Counted from the first letter of the stretch, positions 33,440 to 42,163 are shown. The stretch: DNA of 64,000 nt from Carnobacterium sp. 17-4 (GCF_000195575.1 NC_015391.1:124001-188000), one strand, 5' to 3'. The notes: a model not told the origin generated them from the sequence alone. Program-made: numbers and translations.

Positions 33440-34525
33440 TTAGTGTTTTTCTTCAGCAATTCGAGTATTTTTAATATAAACAACTATTGTTTTAATCACA
33501 GCAAAAGCGGGAACTCCAAAAATAATTCCTATAATTCCAAGCATTTTCCCGGCTACTAATAAAATGATAATAATTGTTAGGGGATGAATAGCTAATGATT
33601 TCCCAACAAATTTCGGTGTCAGAAAGTTAGCATCAAGTTGTTGAACGACTAGTACGATTAAGGCGACTAATAAAGCAGTTGTTGGAGAAATCGTTAAGGC
33701 GACTATAATTGCTGGTACAGCGCCAATGAAAGGGCCAATATAAGGTATAAGGTTAGTAAATCCATTAACAATTGCCAATAATAAGGTGTAAGGTAATCCA
33801 ATTATTAAAAAGCCAAAATACATTAAAACAGCAACAACGATACTCGCTAAGCCTTTTCCACTGATGTAAGCAGTAATCACAAGGTTAGTCTGATGGAGTA
33901 ATTCAAAGACATGTTTTTGATATCTGATGGGAAATAAATGAGTCACAGCCAATTGTAATTTTTCACCATCATGGAACATATAAAAAAGAACAATTGGTAC
34001 CGTGATTAATACAATTGTTAAATTAGCGATAGCTCCAACTATAGAACTAATACTGGTAGTGAAACTAGATAAGATAGTTTTGGAAAAAGCATCAAGTGAA
34101 AGATTTAGCTGATTTAAAGTTTCGTCTAAATCAACATTATTAAATGGAGAGAGTAATGCTATGTCTTTAGTTTGAATCTCAATATCTGAGAGAATAGCAG
34201 GACTATTAGCAACTAAATCGGATAGCTGGTGCATCAAGATGGGGAAAGTTTTAATAATAAAAATAGTAGCTCCGCCAAGAAATAGAAACATAACTAAAAT
34301 AATAGCATAGCTGCGTTTGATTTTTAATTTTTGCATTACCTTAATTAAAGGATTCAACAAGTAAAATAAGAATCCAGCGCTTAAAACAGGAATAAAAAGT
34401 GTCGAAAATAGGACAAATAGTGGTTGGAAAACAAAGCTGATCTTAGTTGCATAGTAAATAATTAACACCATTGCTAATACCCACAGTGTCCATAATAACA
34501 ATTTTGAATGTTTAAAATACTTCAT
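33440..34525 (-). CDS. AI-2E family transporter (UPF0118)
   Basis: A 361-aa membrane protein with about eight spans. LLAIVNGFTNLIPYIGPFIGAVPAIIVAL and QQLDANFLTPKFVGKSLAIHPLTIIIILLVAGKMLGIIGIIFGVP are the family hallmarks; the first is the PYIGPxIG motif and the second the long re-entrant C-terminal block. Members were named for autoinducer-2 export; others carry sodium or protons, so the substrate here is open. AAGGAGACTA precedes ATG at a slightly long spacing. It is monocistronic. Confidence 0.92.
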   Translation of the reverse strand: MKYFKHSKLLLWTLWVLAMVLIIYYATKISFVFQPLFVLFSTLFIPVLSAGFLFYLLNPLIKVMQKLKIKRSYAIILVMFLFLGGATIFIIKTFPILMHQLSDLVANSPAILSDIEIQTKDIALLSPFNNVDLDETLNQLNLSLDAFSKTILSSFTTSISSIVGAIANLTIVLITVPIVLFYMFHDGEKLQLAVTHLFPIRYQKHVFELLHQTNLVITAYISGKGLASIVVAVLMYFGFLIIGLPYTLLLAIVNGFTNLIPYIGPFIGAVPAIIVALTISPTTALLVALIVLVVQQLDANFLTPKFVGKSLAIHPLTIIIILLVAGKMLGIIGIIFGVPAFAVIKTIVVYIKNTRIAEEKH

Positions 34526-34967
34526 AAAAAAATAGTCTCCTTCTTGTAGGTCTGTATAATCTATTTATGTTTTTAGATAAGATTGAATCTTACAAGGAGT
34601 TGGAAATAACCAAGGAAGAAACGTTACCGATCAGTAATAATGTAAATACTTTGAAATTTCATTTGAATGCAATAACTGCTAGTCTCATAATAACATATCT
34701 ATTAATGTAAGTTGATGAAAGCCAAACCTATAATTAGCTTCCTAATTTAAAAACTAGAAAACAATTTCAAACTATCTGTTTTTTTAGGATTAAAAAATAA
34801 AATAATTGTATTCACTTTAGATGGGTTGGAAATTGTTAAGTTTGATTTTTACTATATGTAAACAACTGGTTGCTAAATGTAAACCAAAGGGTGCGTTACT
34901 TTCCAATAAAAATTAGAGATAATAAATGAGAGCAATTTATTATTCATTTATGAGGGGAGAAACTTTG
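34526..34967. other. 442-base intergenic region with promoter copy 3
   Basis: It separates the AI-2E gene from the 35-kb small-protein cluster. Apart from promoter module copy 3 near its right end I saw no ORF with a ribosome site. Confidence 0.6.
34857..34923 (+). promoter_or_regulatory. Activator-type promoter module, copy 3
   Basis: TGTAAAC at 34857 and 34878 (21 bp apart), TGCGTTAC at 34892-34899, an 18-bp spacer and GATAAT at 34918-34923. The block from the second repeat to the -10 is almost identical to copy 1. It ends two bases before an ATG that would be upstream of +1, so that codon cannot be the start of the next gene. Confidence 0.8.
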
Positions 34968-35432
34968 ATGGAATACTTTACTGAAGAAAAACACGATATT
35001 GAAGGCTACAGAAATAATTTAAAATTTTTAGATAAAGTACTCGATACTATTACTTATAACTTTTTATTAAACACATCATTTCATGATAGTTTAATCCGTG
35101 AAATGATAGTATCAAATAATTATAATCCTGAAGTATCTAATGATTCCCAAGAAAGTATTGTAACCGTTTCGGCTAGAATAGAATACTGGGATAATACGTT
35201 ATATGAGTTATCATGGAATGATGTTACAGTATATTCTTTTGACTTTGATGTTTCTAGAAGTAAAGTAGCTGAAACCCAAAAAATATTGTTCAATCGAGGG
35301 TTAGATGAATGGTCCCTTGATGAATTAACTTTAATAACTAATGATCGATTAAGACATGAAATTATCTTTTTTTCACAAACAATCATGATAATTGAATGCA
35401 GCAATTTTTCTATTAAGCTTCTTGATGAATAA
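34968..35432 (+). CDS. Soluble protein of unknown function, 154 aa
   Basis: A 154-aa acidic soluble protein (MEYFTEEKHDIEGYRNNLKFLDKVL). ATG 34968 is chosen because GAGGGGAG lies 8 bases upstream and the in-frame ATG at 34926 sits two bases after the promoter's -10. The segment NTSFHDSLIREMIVSNNYNPE, then SARIEYWDNTLYELSWNDVTVYSFDFD, resembles an uncharacterised group of 'HDS-I' proteins often seen among immunity-like genes, but I cannot name a Pfam family. It is directly downstream of promoter copy 3 and first in a run of small genes. Confidence 0.65.
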   Translation: MEYFTEEKHDIEGYRNNLKFLDKVLDTITYNFLLNTSFHDSLIREMIVSNNYNPEVSNDSQESIVTVSARIEYWDNTLYELSWNDVTVYSFDFDVSRSKVAETQKILFNRGLDEWSLDELTLITNDRLRHEIIFFSQTIMIIECSNFSIKLLDE

Positions 35433-35538
35433 AGAAATTAGCTGATTACTATAGATTTAATAAATATGATCATATTAAAAATAAAGCCTTTTAAGTGGGT
35501 TTAACGATGGTTAATGATTAAAGGAAGAAGGAGATAGA

Positions 35539-35739
35539 ATGGGTTTTTGGTATTTTCTATTACTATTTATAGGTATTGCTTTGCTTATAGCAGGTGGGTT
35601 AAAGAAAGGTGTTTCACGTGAAGTTAAACTTGTAATGATATTTTTTGTTTTTGGTAGTTTATTTGTTTTAGTTTCACTCTTTATGTTTTTACCCGGTAGT
35701 GCTGAAGTTGTTTCTCAACTTTTAAACATGAATGAATAA
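35539..35739 (+). CDS. Two-span membrane protein, 66 aa
   Basis: A 66-aa membrane protein with AAGGAAGAAGGAGATAG before ATG. Spans at about 4-20 and 31-51 enclose a basic loop (KKGVSREVK). No family recognised. It follows the 154-aa gene by 106 bp and precedes a signal-anchored protein by 18 bp, so the last two are probably one unit. A parS-like sequence lies within it (35610-35625), which may be coincidental. Confidence 0.65.
   Translation: MGFWYFLLLFIGIALLIAGGLKKGVSREVKLVMIFFVFGSLFVLVSLFMFLPGSAEVVSQLLNMNE
35610..35625. other. parS-like sequence (weak)
   Basis: TGTTTCACGTGAAGTT matches the parS consensus TGTTNCACGTGAAACA at 13 of 16 positions, with a perfect TGTTTCACGTGAA core. It lies in a coding region and lacks the last three bases of the palindrome, so it is only a candidate. 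Confidence 0.3.
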
Positions 35740-35757
35740 ACTAAGGAGATAAGGTCT

Positions 35758-36270
35758 ATGAAAAAAAAGCTTTTTTATTGGTTCCTTTTTATTTTAATGG
35801 GATTTATTTTGGCTTTTACGATGATTGATCTAATTTATACTGAAGAGACTAGTGTGACTAGCCCTTTTAATGATCAAGTAAAGGTAATAACTGTTCCGCA
35901 ACATCCAATATATGAATATGTAAAAGTTAGCAAAACAGTGATATATACTTCAGGTTATGCAAGTAATCAACCAAGTCAAGGAACTAAATTCTCAATAGGA
36001 GACGGTTTCCGTTGGAGTGAAGAAAATGGAGCTCAGGTCACTAAAAGAAGTGCACAACATCTATTTGGTAGTATTGATCCATTGGGTAGCATTTTTGTAA
36101 ACGCTCCAAATAAAACAGATCACTTTAGACTAAAAGTAACAGAAGGTAGGCAAGTTACAAAGATCGCCGTATATATACAGTCAGAAACTGATGGTGGCAA
36201 AAAGTTTCTCTACTATATTTATCCATCCTCTTTATATAGCCTTGCATTTACACCTGTAATAGTGAATTAA
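35758..36270 (+). CDS. Membrane-anchored extracellular protein, 170 aa
   Basis: A 170-aa protein. It starts with an uncleaved or cleaved signal (MKKKLFYWFLFILMGFILAFTMIDLIY, about 7-27) and continues as a beta-rich outer domain (SPFNDQVKVITVPQHPIYEYVKVSKTVIYTSGYASNQ, then NKTDHFRLKVTEGRQVTKIAVYIQSE). No cysteine follows the signal, so it is not a lipoprotein. AAGGAGATAAGG precedes ATG. No family recognised; it probably works with the two-span protein 18 bp before it. Confidence 0.68.
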   Translation: MKKKLFYWFLFILMGFILAFTMIDLIYTEETSVTSPFNDQVKVITVPQHPIYEYVKVSKTVIYTSGYASNQPSQGTKFSIGDGFRWSEENGAQVTKRSAQHLFGSIDPLGSIFVNAPNKTDHFRLKVTEGRQVTKIAVYIQSETDGGKKFLYYIYPSSLYSLAFTPVIVN

Positions 36271-36298
36271 GGTCCTTAATATTATGAGGTGAATACTA

Positions 36299-36493
36299 AT
36301 GAAAATAAGAAAAATTACAACACGAGATAATAAAATAAAAAAAGTGGAAAGTAGCAATTGGATTCTATTTATGACATCAAGTTGCTTATTTAGTACCCTA
36401 TCTGTCACATTAAAAAACCCTTTATATGGTGTAGTGGCGGTCCTATTTTCAATTCGTGCGTTAACGATAGCCTTGAAAAATAATCGCAAATAA
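36299..36493 (+). CDS. Small membrane protein, 64 aa
   Basis: A 64-aa protein with GAGGTGAATACTA before ATG. A basic N-terminus (KIRKITTRDNKIKKVE) precedes two weak spans (about 20-38 and 42-58). It lies 28 bp after the previous gene in the same orientation and closes the 35-kb small-protein group. Function unknown. Confidence 0.6.
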   Translation: MKIRKITTRDNKIKKVESSNWILFMTSSCLFSTLSVTLKNPLYGVVAVLFSIRALTIALKNNRK

Positions 36494-36574
36494 AATTAAT
36501 TTCTGATATGAATTAATGTTGTACTATTAAACTATAAATTATTCGTTATATAGTGAGATGTGGAGGTTAGAACT

Positions 36575-37054
36575 ATGAATAAAATAACACTTGAACTAGC
36601 TAGTACAAATGAACTTGACGAAATACTAAAAATTCAAAAATCTGCCTTTAAAAAATTATTTATGAAATATCATGATTTGGATACCTCTCCATACAACGAA
36701 ACTATAGAAACTATTCTTTTTAGATTTAATATGAGAAGCAGCTACTACTTTTTTATCATGGATGAAAATAAGAAAATTGGATTTATAAGAATACTTTTTA
36801 ATGAAAAGAACAACCAAGCACGAATTTCTCCAATAGCGATTCTTCCTGAGTACGAAAATAACGGATATGGAAAAATTGCTATGACTACTATCGAAAATAA
36901 ATTTTCTAAAGTAAAAGAATGGCATCTTGATACAATTACTCAAGAAAAGAAGCTGATTGGTTTCTACTTAAATCAAGGATATCAATTAATGCCTGAGCAT
37001 AAAGCGATAAAAGAAGGGATGGATATTTCAGTTTTCAAAAAGATTATTGTTTGA
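36575..37054 (+). CDS. GNAT family N-acetyltransferase
   Basis: A 159-aa acetyltransferase. ARISPIAILPEYENNGYGKIAMTTIENKF is the acetyl-CoA loop (Q/E-x-x-G-x-G/A), and WHLDTITQEKKLIGFYLNQGYQLM holds the motif B end (FYxxxGY). The N-terminal ELASTNELDEILKIQKSAF is a usual GNAT start. ATG 36575 is preceded by TGGAGGTTAG; the longer frame from 36560 overlaps it. It is an accessory-region gene after the small-protein cluster; the acceptor is unknown. Confidence 0.85.
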   Translation: MNKITLELASTNELDEILKIQKSAFKKLFMKYHDLDTSPYNETIETILFRFNMRSSYYFFIMDENKKIGFIRILFNEKNNQARISPIAILPEYENNGYGKIAMTTIENKFSKVKEWHLDTITQEKKLIGFYLNQGYQLMPEHKAIKEGMDISVFKKIIV

Positions 37055-37117
37055 TTCTTTTGTAGTTATTTGTAGTATTCTTTTAACATGTAATAAAACT
37101 TCACATTTTCTCTGGAA

Positions 37118-37342
37118 TCATGATTTAATAATTGAATTCGCTTTGTCGACTATTTTTTTTGCTTGAACTAAGTCGATAGGATAGTACTGAGTTCTGATTT
37201 TTTTAATCGTTTGTATTTCATTCATAGTCATTAAATACTCTTTTGAATCTTCTACCATTTTATCTTGATCATATGTGAATAGAGCCTTCAATTTCCTGAT
37301 TTCTTTTGCTTGAATATAGTTTAATAGTAATAAAATTAGCAC
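37118..37342 (-). CDS. Single-span small protein, 74-82 aa (start uncertain)
   Basis: From GTG 37342 the product is 74 aa: a short hydrophobic stretch (LILLLLNYI) and a charged helical tail (KEIRKLKALFTYDQDKMVEDSKEYLMTMNEIQTIKKIR). The open frame continues eight codons upstream and completes a membrane helix (IYLLIIVVLILLLLNYI). There the ribosome site AAAGGAG stands 9 bases before an ATA at 37366, but no ATG, GTG or TTG is found at the right place. The likely real N-terminus is near 37366. Function unknown. Confidence 0.55.
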   Translation of the reverse strand: MLILLLLNYIQAKEIRKLKALFTYDQDKMVEDSKEYLMTMNEIQTIKKIRTQYYPIDLVQAKKIVDKANSIIKS

Positions 37343-37366
37343 TACAATAATGAGTAAATAGATTAT

Positions 37367-37761
37367 TTGAAATCACTCCTTTGATAGTATACATACTCAA
37401 CAATAGCTGCTCTCTAATCATACCGAAAGAACTAGTTAATGACTATCAGATACTGTTTATTTTTAGTATTAATTGTAATACTTTAAAAACAAGGTTGTTA
37501 AAGTATGCTTGCAAGTGTTAGTAACAATATTAAATTTAAAAAAACATTTCTAGGAAATGATAAGCAAGTTATGGGTATATTTTAGCCTGATAGCTAGCTT
37601 TTTTATTATTCCTAGATAAGGCGTATGGCCTATCTTAAAGGTATTTTGACAACAAGTGTTGTGCGTTTGCACAATCAGGTTTGTTAAACTGACAATAGCT
37701 TTTTCTGGTAATGAAAAATATAATGTAAGCGCACACATATGAAGTTAGGAGATGTTTAAAG
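37367..37761. other. 395-base upstream region of the glycerate operon
   Basis: No ORF with a ribosome site. The right third carries the palindrome, promoter and cre site described at 37659-37737; the left part is AT-rich and separates divergent genes. Confidence 0.55.
37659..37737 (+). promoter_or_regulatory. Candidate CdaR palindrome, promoter and cre box of the glycerate operon
   Basis: TTGTGC-GTTT-GCACAA (37659-37674) is a perfect palindrome. TATAAT (37719-37724) has no good -35, as expected for an activated promoter. TGTAAGCGCACACA (37724-37737) fits the cre consensus with about two deviations and covers the +1 region, the usual CcpA roadblock position. Binding partners are inferred from the CdaR gene in the same cluster. 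Confidence 0.55.
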
Positions 37762-39054
37762 ATGTTAGATATTACGATTCCGTGGTTTGCAGCAATTATT
37801 GGATTGATCGTTGCAATTGTACTTATATTGAAAAAATTCAATCCGGTGTATTCTTTATTTTTTGGAGCCATTGTTGGTTGTTTAGTAGGTGGTGCTTCCT
37901 TGGTGAATACCATTGATATTTTAATCAGTGGAACACAAAGCGTTATTGGAACCGCTATCCGCGTTCTTGCTGCAGGAATGCTTGCAGGTGTAATGATGGA
38001 ATCTGGAGCAGCAGAATCCATTGCGAATGCGATTGTAACGAAACTTGGAGATAAGAAAGCCATTTTATCATTGGCTCTTTCGACAATGATCATAACGGCT
38101 GTAGGGGTATTTATTCCAGTGGCAGTCCTAATTGTTGCTCCAATTGCATTATCCGTTGGAAAACAAACTGGGATTAGTAAAATTGCATTATTAACAGCCT
38201 TATCAGGTGGAGGAAAAGCAGGAAATATTATATCTCCTAATCCAAATACGATTGCAGCAGCAGATGGTTTTGGTTTGAATTTGAGCAGTGTGATGTTGGC
38301 TGGTTTTATCCCTGCTTTATTCGGACTTGCAACCGCTGTTATTGTAGCGAATTTAATTAAAAATAAAGGTGAAATGGTAAGAGAGAGGGATATTCTTGAA
38401 AAAGAAGTAAAGGAATTAATGCCATTGGGAAAAGCGTTGATTGCGCCGATGCTTTCAATTATTCTTTTATTGATCAACCCAATTGGGACCCTATTAAAAA
38501 TAGAAGTCCTCACAAATTTAAAAATTGATGCATTATATATTCTTCCTTTTGCTTCAATCGTAGGAACACTCGCAATGGGACATGCTAATAAAATTAGCGA
38601 ATACGCTTCTTCAGGAATTAAACGGGTAACAGATACGGTACTTATTTTGATTGGAGCCGGTGCAATTGCAGGATTGATATCTGCTTCTGATTTATCTGTT
38701 CAAGTTGTAAAATTAATTGATACAATAGGTATTTCTGGAACATTCTTAGCTCCAATCTCAGGTATCTTGATGGGATTAGCTGTAGGATCAACGTCTACTG
38801 CTGTTATATTGGCTACTGGATCATTTGGACAAGCCATTCTAGATACAGGAACTTCTTCTTTAGCAGCATCTGTAATGGTTCACACAGGATCAACCGTTAT
38901 TGATAGTGTTCCTCAAGGGAATTATTTCCATATTAGTGCAAATAGTATGAACATGACGATAAAAGAAAGATTGAAGGTTATCCCTTACGAGATGTGTGTA
39001 GGTGGGGCAATGACTGTAGTTGCAACTATTTTGTATGGATTTATTCTTAACTAA
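37762..39054 (+). CDS. gntP: GntP-family organic acid permease (glycerate/gluconate)
   Basis: A 430-aa membrane protein of the GntP family with about 12 spans (MLDITIPWFAAIIGLIVAIVLILKKFNPVYSLFFGAIVGCLVGG; GTAIRVLAAGMLAGVMMESGAAESIANAIVTKLG; VFIPVAVLIVAPIALSVGKQTG). Such carriers import sugar acids with protons. The next gene is glycerate kinase and the third a sugar-diacid regulator, so glycerate or a related acid is the most likely substrate. TTAGGAGATG precedes ATG. Its promoter region carries a palindrome and a cre-like site. Confidence 0.92.
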   Translation: MLDITIPWFAAIIGLIVAIVLILKKFNPVYSLFFGAIVGCLVGGASLVNTIDILISGTQSVIGTAIRVLAAGMLAGVMMESGAAESIANAIVTKLGDKKAILSLALSTMIITAVGVFIPVAVLIVAPIALSVGKQTGISKIALLTALSGGGKAGNIISPNPNTIAAADGFGLNLSSVMLAGFIPALFGLATAVIVANLIKNKGEMVRERDILEKEVKELMPLGKALIAPMLSIILLLINPIGTLLKIEVLTNLKIDALYILPFASIVGTLAMGHANKISEYASSGIKRVTDTVLILIGAGAIAGLISASDLSVQVVKLIDTIGISGTFLAPISGILMGLAVGSTSTAVILATGSFGQAILDTGTSSLAASVMVHTGSTVIDSVPQGNYFHISANSMNMTIKERLKVIPYEMCVGGAMTVVATILYGFILN

Positions 39055-39077
39055 TTAAGGGAAAAGAGGCAAATATA

Positions 39078-40229
39078 ATGGTGAAAAGATTTGTTGTTGC
39101 ACCAGATTCGTTTAAGGAAAGTATGAGCGCAAAAGAAGCCTGTGAAGCAATGGCCAGAGGGATAAAAAAAGTGTTTAAGGATGCAGAAATCAGTCTTGTT
39201 CCAATGGCTGATGGAGGCGAGGGAACTGTCGATTCATTAGTGGATGCAACAAAAGGAAGACGAATCAATGTTGAAGTATCTGGTCCGATTCCTGAAGAAA
39301 AAGTAACGGCATATTTTGGGATTTTAGGTGACAATAAAACAGCAGTGATTGAAATGGCAAAAGCAAACGGGATTGAATTATTGTCAAAAGAGCGTCGAAA
39401 TCCATTGATTACATCTACATATGGTACTGGAGAATTGATCAAAGCGGCTCTGGATCACGGTGTAGAAAAAATCATTATAGGAATTGGCGGTAGCGTAACG
39501 AATGATGGCGGGGCTGGGATGGCCGAAGCATTGGGTGTGAAGTTTTTAGACGGAAACGGACAATCGATTCCTCAAGGAGGAGGTGCTTTAAATCAATTAG
39601 TATCAATCGATACTGATGAATTAGATCCTCGAATAAAAGAAATCGAAATTGAAGTTGCCAGCGATGTTACAAATCCATTGACTGGAGAGCATGGGGCGGC
39701 TAATGTATTTGGTCCTCAAAAGGGAGCTACACCAGAAATGGTGGAACAATTAGACTCTAATTTAAAACACTACGCGCACATCATTCAAAAAGATGTTCAA
39801 ATGAATATTGAACATCTACCCGGGGCTGGAGCAGCAGGTGGGCTAGGCGCTGGTTTATTAGCCTTTACAAATGCAACACTAAGACCTGGAATTGATATTG
39901 TCATTGAGATCAATCAATTAGAAGAACAAATTGCTAAAGCTGATTTTATCTTTACAGGCGAAGGTGGAATGGATTTTCAAACTAAATTTGGAAAAGCACC
40001 ATATGGGGTCGCAAAAGTTGCCAAACACTATCAAAAACCCGTCTTTGCTTGTGCTGGTTATATTGGGAAAGATGTTGATGTGCTATATGATGAGGGGATG
40101 ACGGCTATTTTTGGGATTCTCTCAAAGGCCGAATCGATTGATGAAGCTTTGAAAAATGGCGAATCAAATCTAGAACGAACATGTGAAAATATTGCTCGAA
40201 TCTTATCTTTAACCAGTGAACAGAAATAA
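39078..40229 (+). CDS. glxK: Glycerate kinase
   Basis: A 383-aa class II-type (GarK/GlxK) glycerate kinase that phosphorylates D-glycerate with ATP to feed glycolysis. The start FVVAPDSFKESMSAKEACEAMARGI is diagnostic. MADGGEGTVDSL, IIGIGGSVTNDGGAGMAEALGVKFLD, and LPGAGAAGGLGAGLLAF, with FIFTGEGGMDFQTKFGKAPYGVAK, are the conserved active-site blocks. Length is normal. It follows the permease by 23 bp with AAGAGG before ATG and is followed by a terminator before the regulator gene. Confidence 0.95.
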   Translation: MVKRFVVAPDSFKESMSAKEACEAMARGIKKVFKDAEISLVPMADGGEGTVDSLVDATKGRRINVEVSGPIPEEKVTAYFGILGDNKTAVIEMAKANGIELLSKERRNPLITSTYGTGELIKAALDHGVEKIIIGIGGSVTNDGGAGMAEALGVKFLDGNGQSIPQGGGALNQLVSIDTDELDPRIKEIEIEVASDVTNPLTGEHGAANVFGPQKGATPEMVEQLDSNLKHYAHIIQKDVQMNIEHLPGAGAAGGLGAGLLAFTNATLRPGIDIVIEINQLEEQIAKADFIFTGEGGMDFQTKFGKAPYGVAKVAKHYQKPVFACAGYIGKDVDVLYDEGMTAIFGILSKAESIDEALKNGESNLERTCENIARILSLTSEQK

Positions 40230-40300
40230 GCCGCATCTATTTTAGGCGATAAACTTGATATTTTAAGTTTATAAGAAGATACTTTAACTTAGAAGATAAG

Positions 40301-40338
40301 AAAAAACAGTTTAGGATTATAATTCTAAACTGTTTTTT
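40301..40338 (+). terminator. Terminator between glxK and cdaR
   Basis: AACAGTTTAG pairs with CTAAACTGTT and is followed by TTTTG. It lies 26 bases before the cdaR start, so readthrough may set the regulator's level. Confidence 0.8.
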
Positions 40339-40363
40339 GTATAGAAAAGGTGGCAGAAGTAAC

Positions 40364-41362
40364 GTGTTAACGAATAGTCAGGCTAGTCTAATCGTCAGTA
40401 AACTTATGGAAGATATTCCTTACAATATCAATATTATGAATGATTTAGGTATTATTATTGCAAGTGGCGACAGTAATCGTATTGGAACTTCTCATAGAGC
40501 AGCTGAACGAGCAATCAAAGAAAAGAAGATCATAGAGGTTTATCAAGATACGCATTTAGAGAAAAAAGGGACAAACGAGCCAATAATATATGAAGACACT
40601 ATTATTGGAGTAGTTGGAATTACAGGTGATCCTAATGAGGTTCGTCCGTTCACAAAAATTGTTAAAACGGTCTCGCTACTCCTTATTGAAGAATTAAATA
40701 TTTATAAACAAAAAGAAAAGAATAGAGTGGCAAAGAATAACCTCTTGAAACAAATTATCCAGTCAGAGGGTATATATACAGAATCGTTAAAAAAAGAAGC
40801 AAATGAAAAATACGATTTAGAACTGGGGCAGTCTTATTATGGTGTTTTTGCTGAAAGGAAGGAAATACTGAGAGCAATTGCGTCTAAGAAAGAACTATTT
40901 GAATGGTCTGAAGGTTCTATTATTTTTATGGAGACTGTTGATTCACTAGAAACAGCTACTAATGAATTTATTATCGTCAGCTCTAGTGAAAAAAACATTG
41001 GTCAAATTCTTCAAGACATCAAACAGACATATGCATTGCTATCTTTTTTAAATACAAAGAAAGAAGGAATAAATAAAACAGATAGCTGCTATTTAGCTAA
41101 TTTATTCTCATTTTCTCTTCCTCCTAATCAGGAACCTTTAAAGAAGATAAAGGAAGTGGCACCAGAATACGCAGAAACATTAATCAGTTTTGCGCGGAAT
41201 AATAAAAGTATCAATGACACTTCGCTAGAACTTCATATCCATAGAAACACATTGAATTATAGAATTCAAAAAATTGAAGAACTAACTGGAAAAAACCCTC
41301 GTGTTTGGTATGAATTATGGGAGTTGTTTTATCATTTTGCTTATTACTCTACAAACAAGTAA
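40364..41362 (+). CDS. cdaR: CdaR-family sugar diacid transcriptional regulator
   Basis: A 332-aa activator. The N-terminal ligand-sensing domain starts TNSQASLIVSKLMEDIPYNINIMNDLGIIIASGDSNRIGTSHRAAERAIKEKK, as in CdaR. The C-terminal PucR/CdaR helix-turn-helix is SFARNNKSINDTSLELHIHRNTLNYRIQKIEELTG. GTG 40364 is chosen because AAAGGTGG precedes it and the product aligns with the family start; the TTG at 40337 lies inside the preceding terminator. It probably senses glycerate or a diacid and activates gntP-glxK through the palindrome upstream. Confidence 0.9.
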   Translation: MLTNSQASLIVSKLMEDIPYNINIMNDLGIIIASGDSNRIGTSHRAAERAIKEKKIIEVYQDTHLEKKGTNEPIIYEDTIIGVVGITGDPNEVRPFTKIVKTVSLLLIEELNIYKQKEKNRVAKNNLLKQIIQSEGIYTESLKKEANEKYDLELGQSYYGVFAERKEILRAIASKKELFEWSEGSIIFMETVDSLETATNEFIIVSSSEKNIGQILQDIKQTYALLSFLNTKKEGINKTDSCYLANLFSFSLPPNQEPLKKIKEVAPEYAETLISFARNNKSINDTSLELHIHRNTLNYRIQKIEELTGKNPRVWYELWELFYHFAYYSTNK

Positions 41363-41456
41363 AAAATAGAGTTGTAGTAGTCCTTGTATAACTCTACTAA
41401 GTTGCATAGATGGTATACTATAAGTGAGTAAAAAATAGTACTAGGAGGGTGCATAA

Positions 41457-41891
41457 ATGATCACAGGTGTTGAAATAGATTTTGTTGTAAAAGATAGTAA
41501 AGTTGCTTTGGAGCAATACAGCTCTATTTTTGAGGTTGTAATAGTTGAGGCGACAGATTTTAAAGTAGGAAACAACGAAGCAGTTTTCACAATTTACGGT
41601 ACTCGTTTCCATATGCTCGATGAAAATCCTGAATACCAATTGTTCGCACCAAAAGAAGATAGTAATCAATCATTTTGGTTTAATGTAGTGGTACCTAGTA
41701 TTCAAGTAGTATTTGATAAAGCAGTTGCTGCAGGTGCAACAATCATTCAACCGATTACCAAAATGGAAGAAATGGGTATTTCAAATGCAATGTTTTTAGA
41801 TAGCTTTGGTTATGTGTGGATGCTGCACGAAATTCATCAAGAAGTATCTTTTGAAGATCGTGTAGAAATATTAAGCGAAGATTTTGAATAA
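41457..41891 (+). CDS. VOC-family (PhnB/glyoxalase-like) protein
   Basis: A 144-aa protein with the beta-alpha-beta-beta-beta VOC fold: ITGVEIDFVVKDSKVALEQYSSIFEVVIVEATDFKVGNNEAVFTIYGTRFHMLDENPEY, then the second repeat FWFNVVVPSIQVVFDKAVAAGATIIQPITKMEEMGISNAMFLDSFGYVWMLHEI. Members are dioxygenases, resistance proteins or isomerases; the metal ligands are not complete enough to tell. AGGAGGGTGCATAA precedes ATG. Monocistronic with a strong terminator. Confidence 0.85.
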   Translation: MITGVEIDFVVKDSKVALEQYSSIFEVVIVEATDFKVGNNEAVFTIYGTRFHMLDENPEYQLFAPKEDSNQSFWFNVVVPSIQVVFDKAVAAGATIIQPITKMEEMGISNAMFLDSFGYVWMLHEIHQEVSFEDRVEILSEDFE

Positions 41892-41920
41892 AAACTAAGT
41901 TTTCCTGATAAGGAGCATAT

Positions 41921-41978
41921 AAGAATACCATATAAGATTGAGGTTGTTACTAATCTTATATGGTATTCTTATCTTTTG
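41921..41978 (+). terminator. Terminator of the VOC gene
   Basis: AAGAATACCATATAAGATT pairs perfectly with AATCTTATATGGTATTCTT, followed by ATCTTTTG. Confidence 0.82.
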
Positions 41979-42163
41979 ATTCGTTGTTTAACAAACTGAT
42001 TTCTATAGTAGTTAACCCGTGTGTATAGAAATCATATCAGTGTTTCTTTATAATGATGAACATGAGAACAAAACTAATTTTTACTCTGTCTAATAAAAGA
42101 TTAGACAGATACTAGTTAAAAGCAATAACAAAAGTGTTGGGATAATGAAGGAGTGGAGAAATA

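Noticed and set aside
37635-38513. Long minus-strand frame opposite gntP
   Set aside because: It is the reverse shadow of the permease gene, lacks a ribosome site and has a composition typical of antisense frames.
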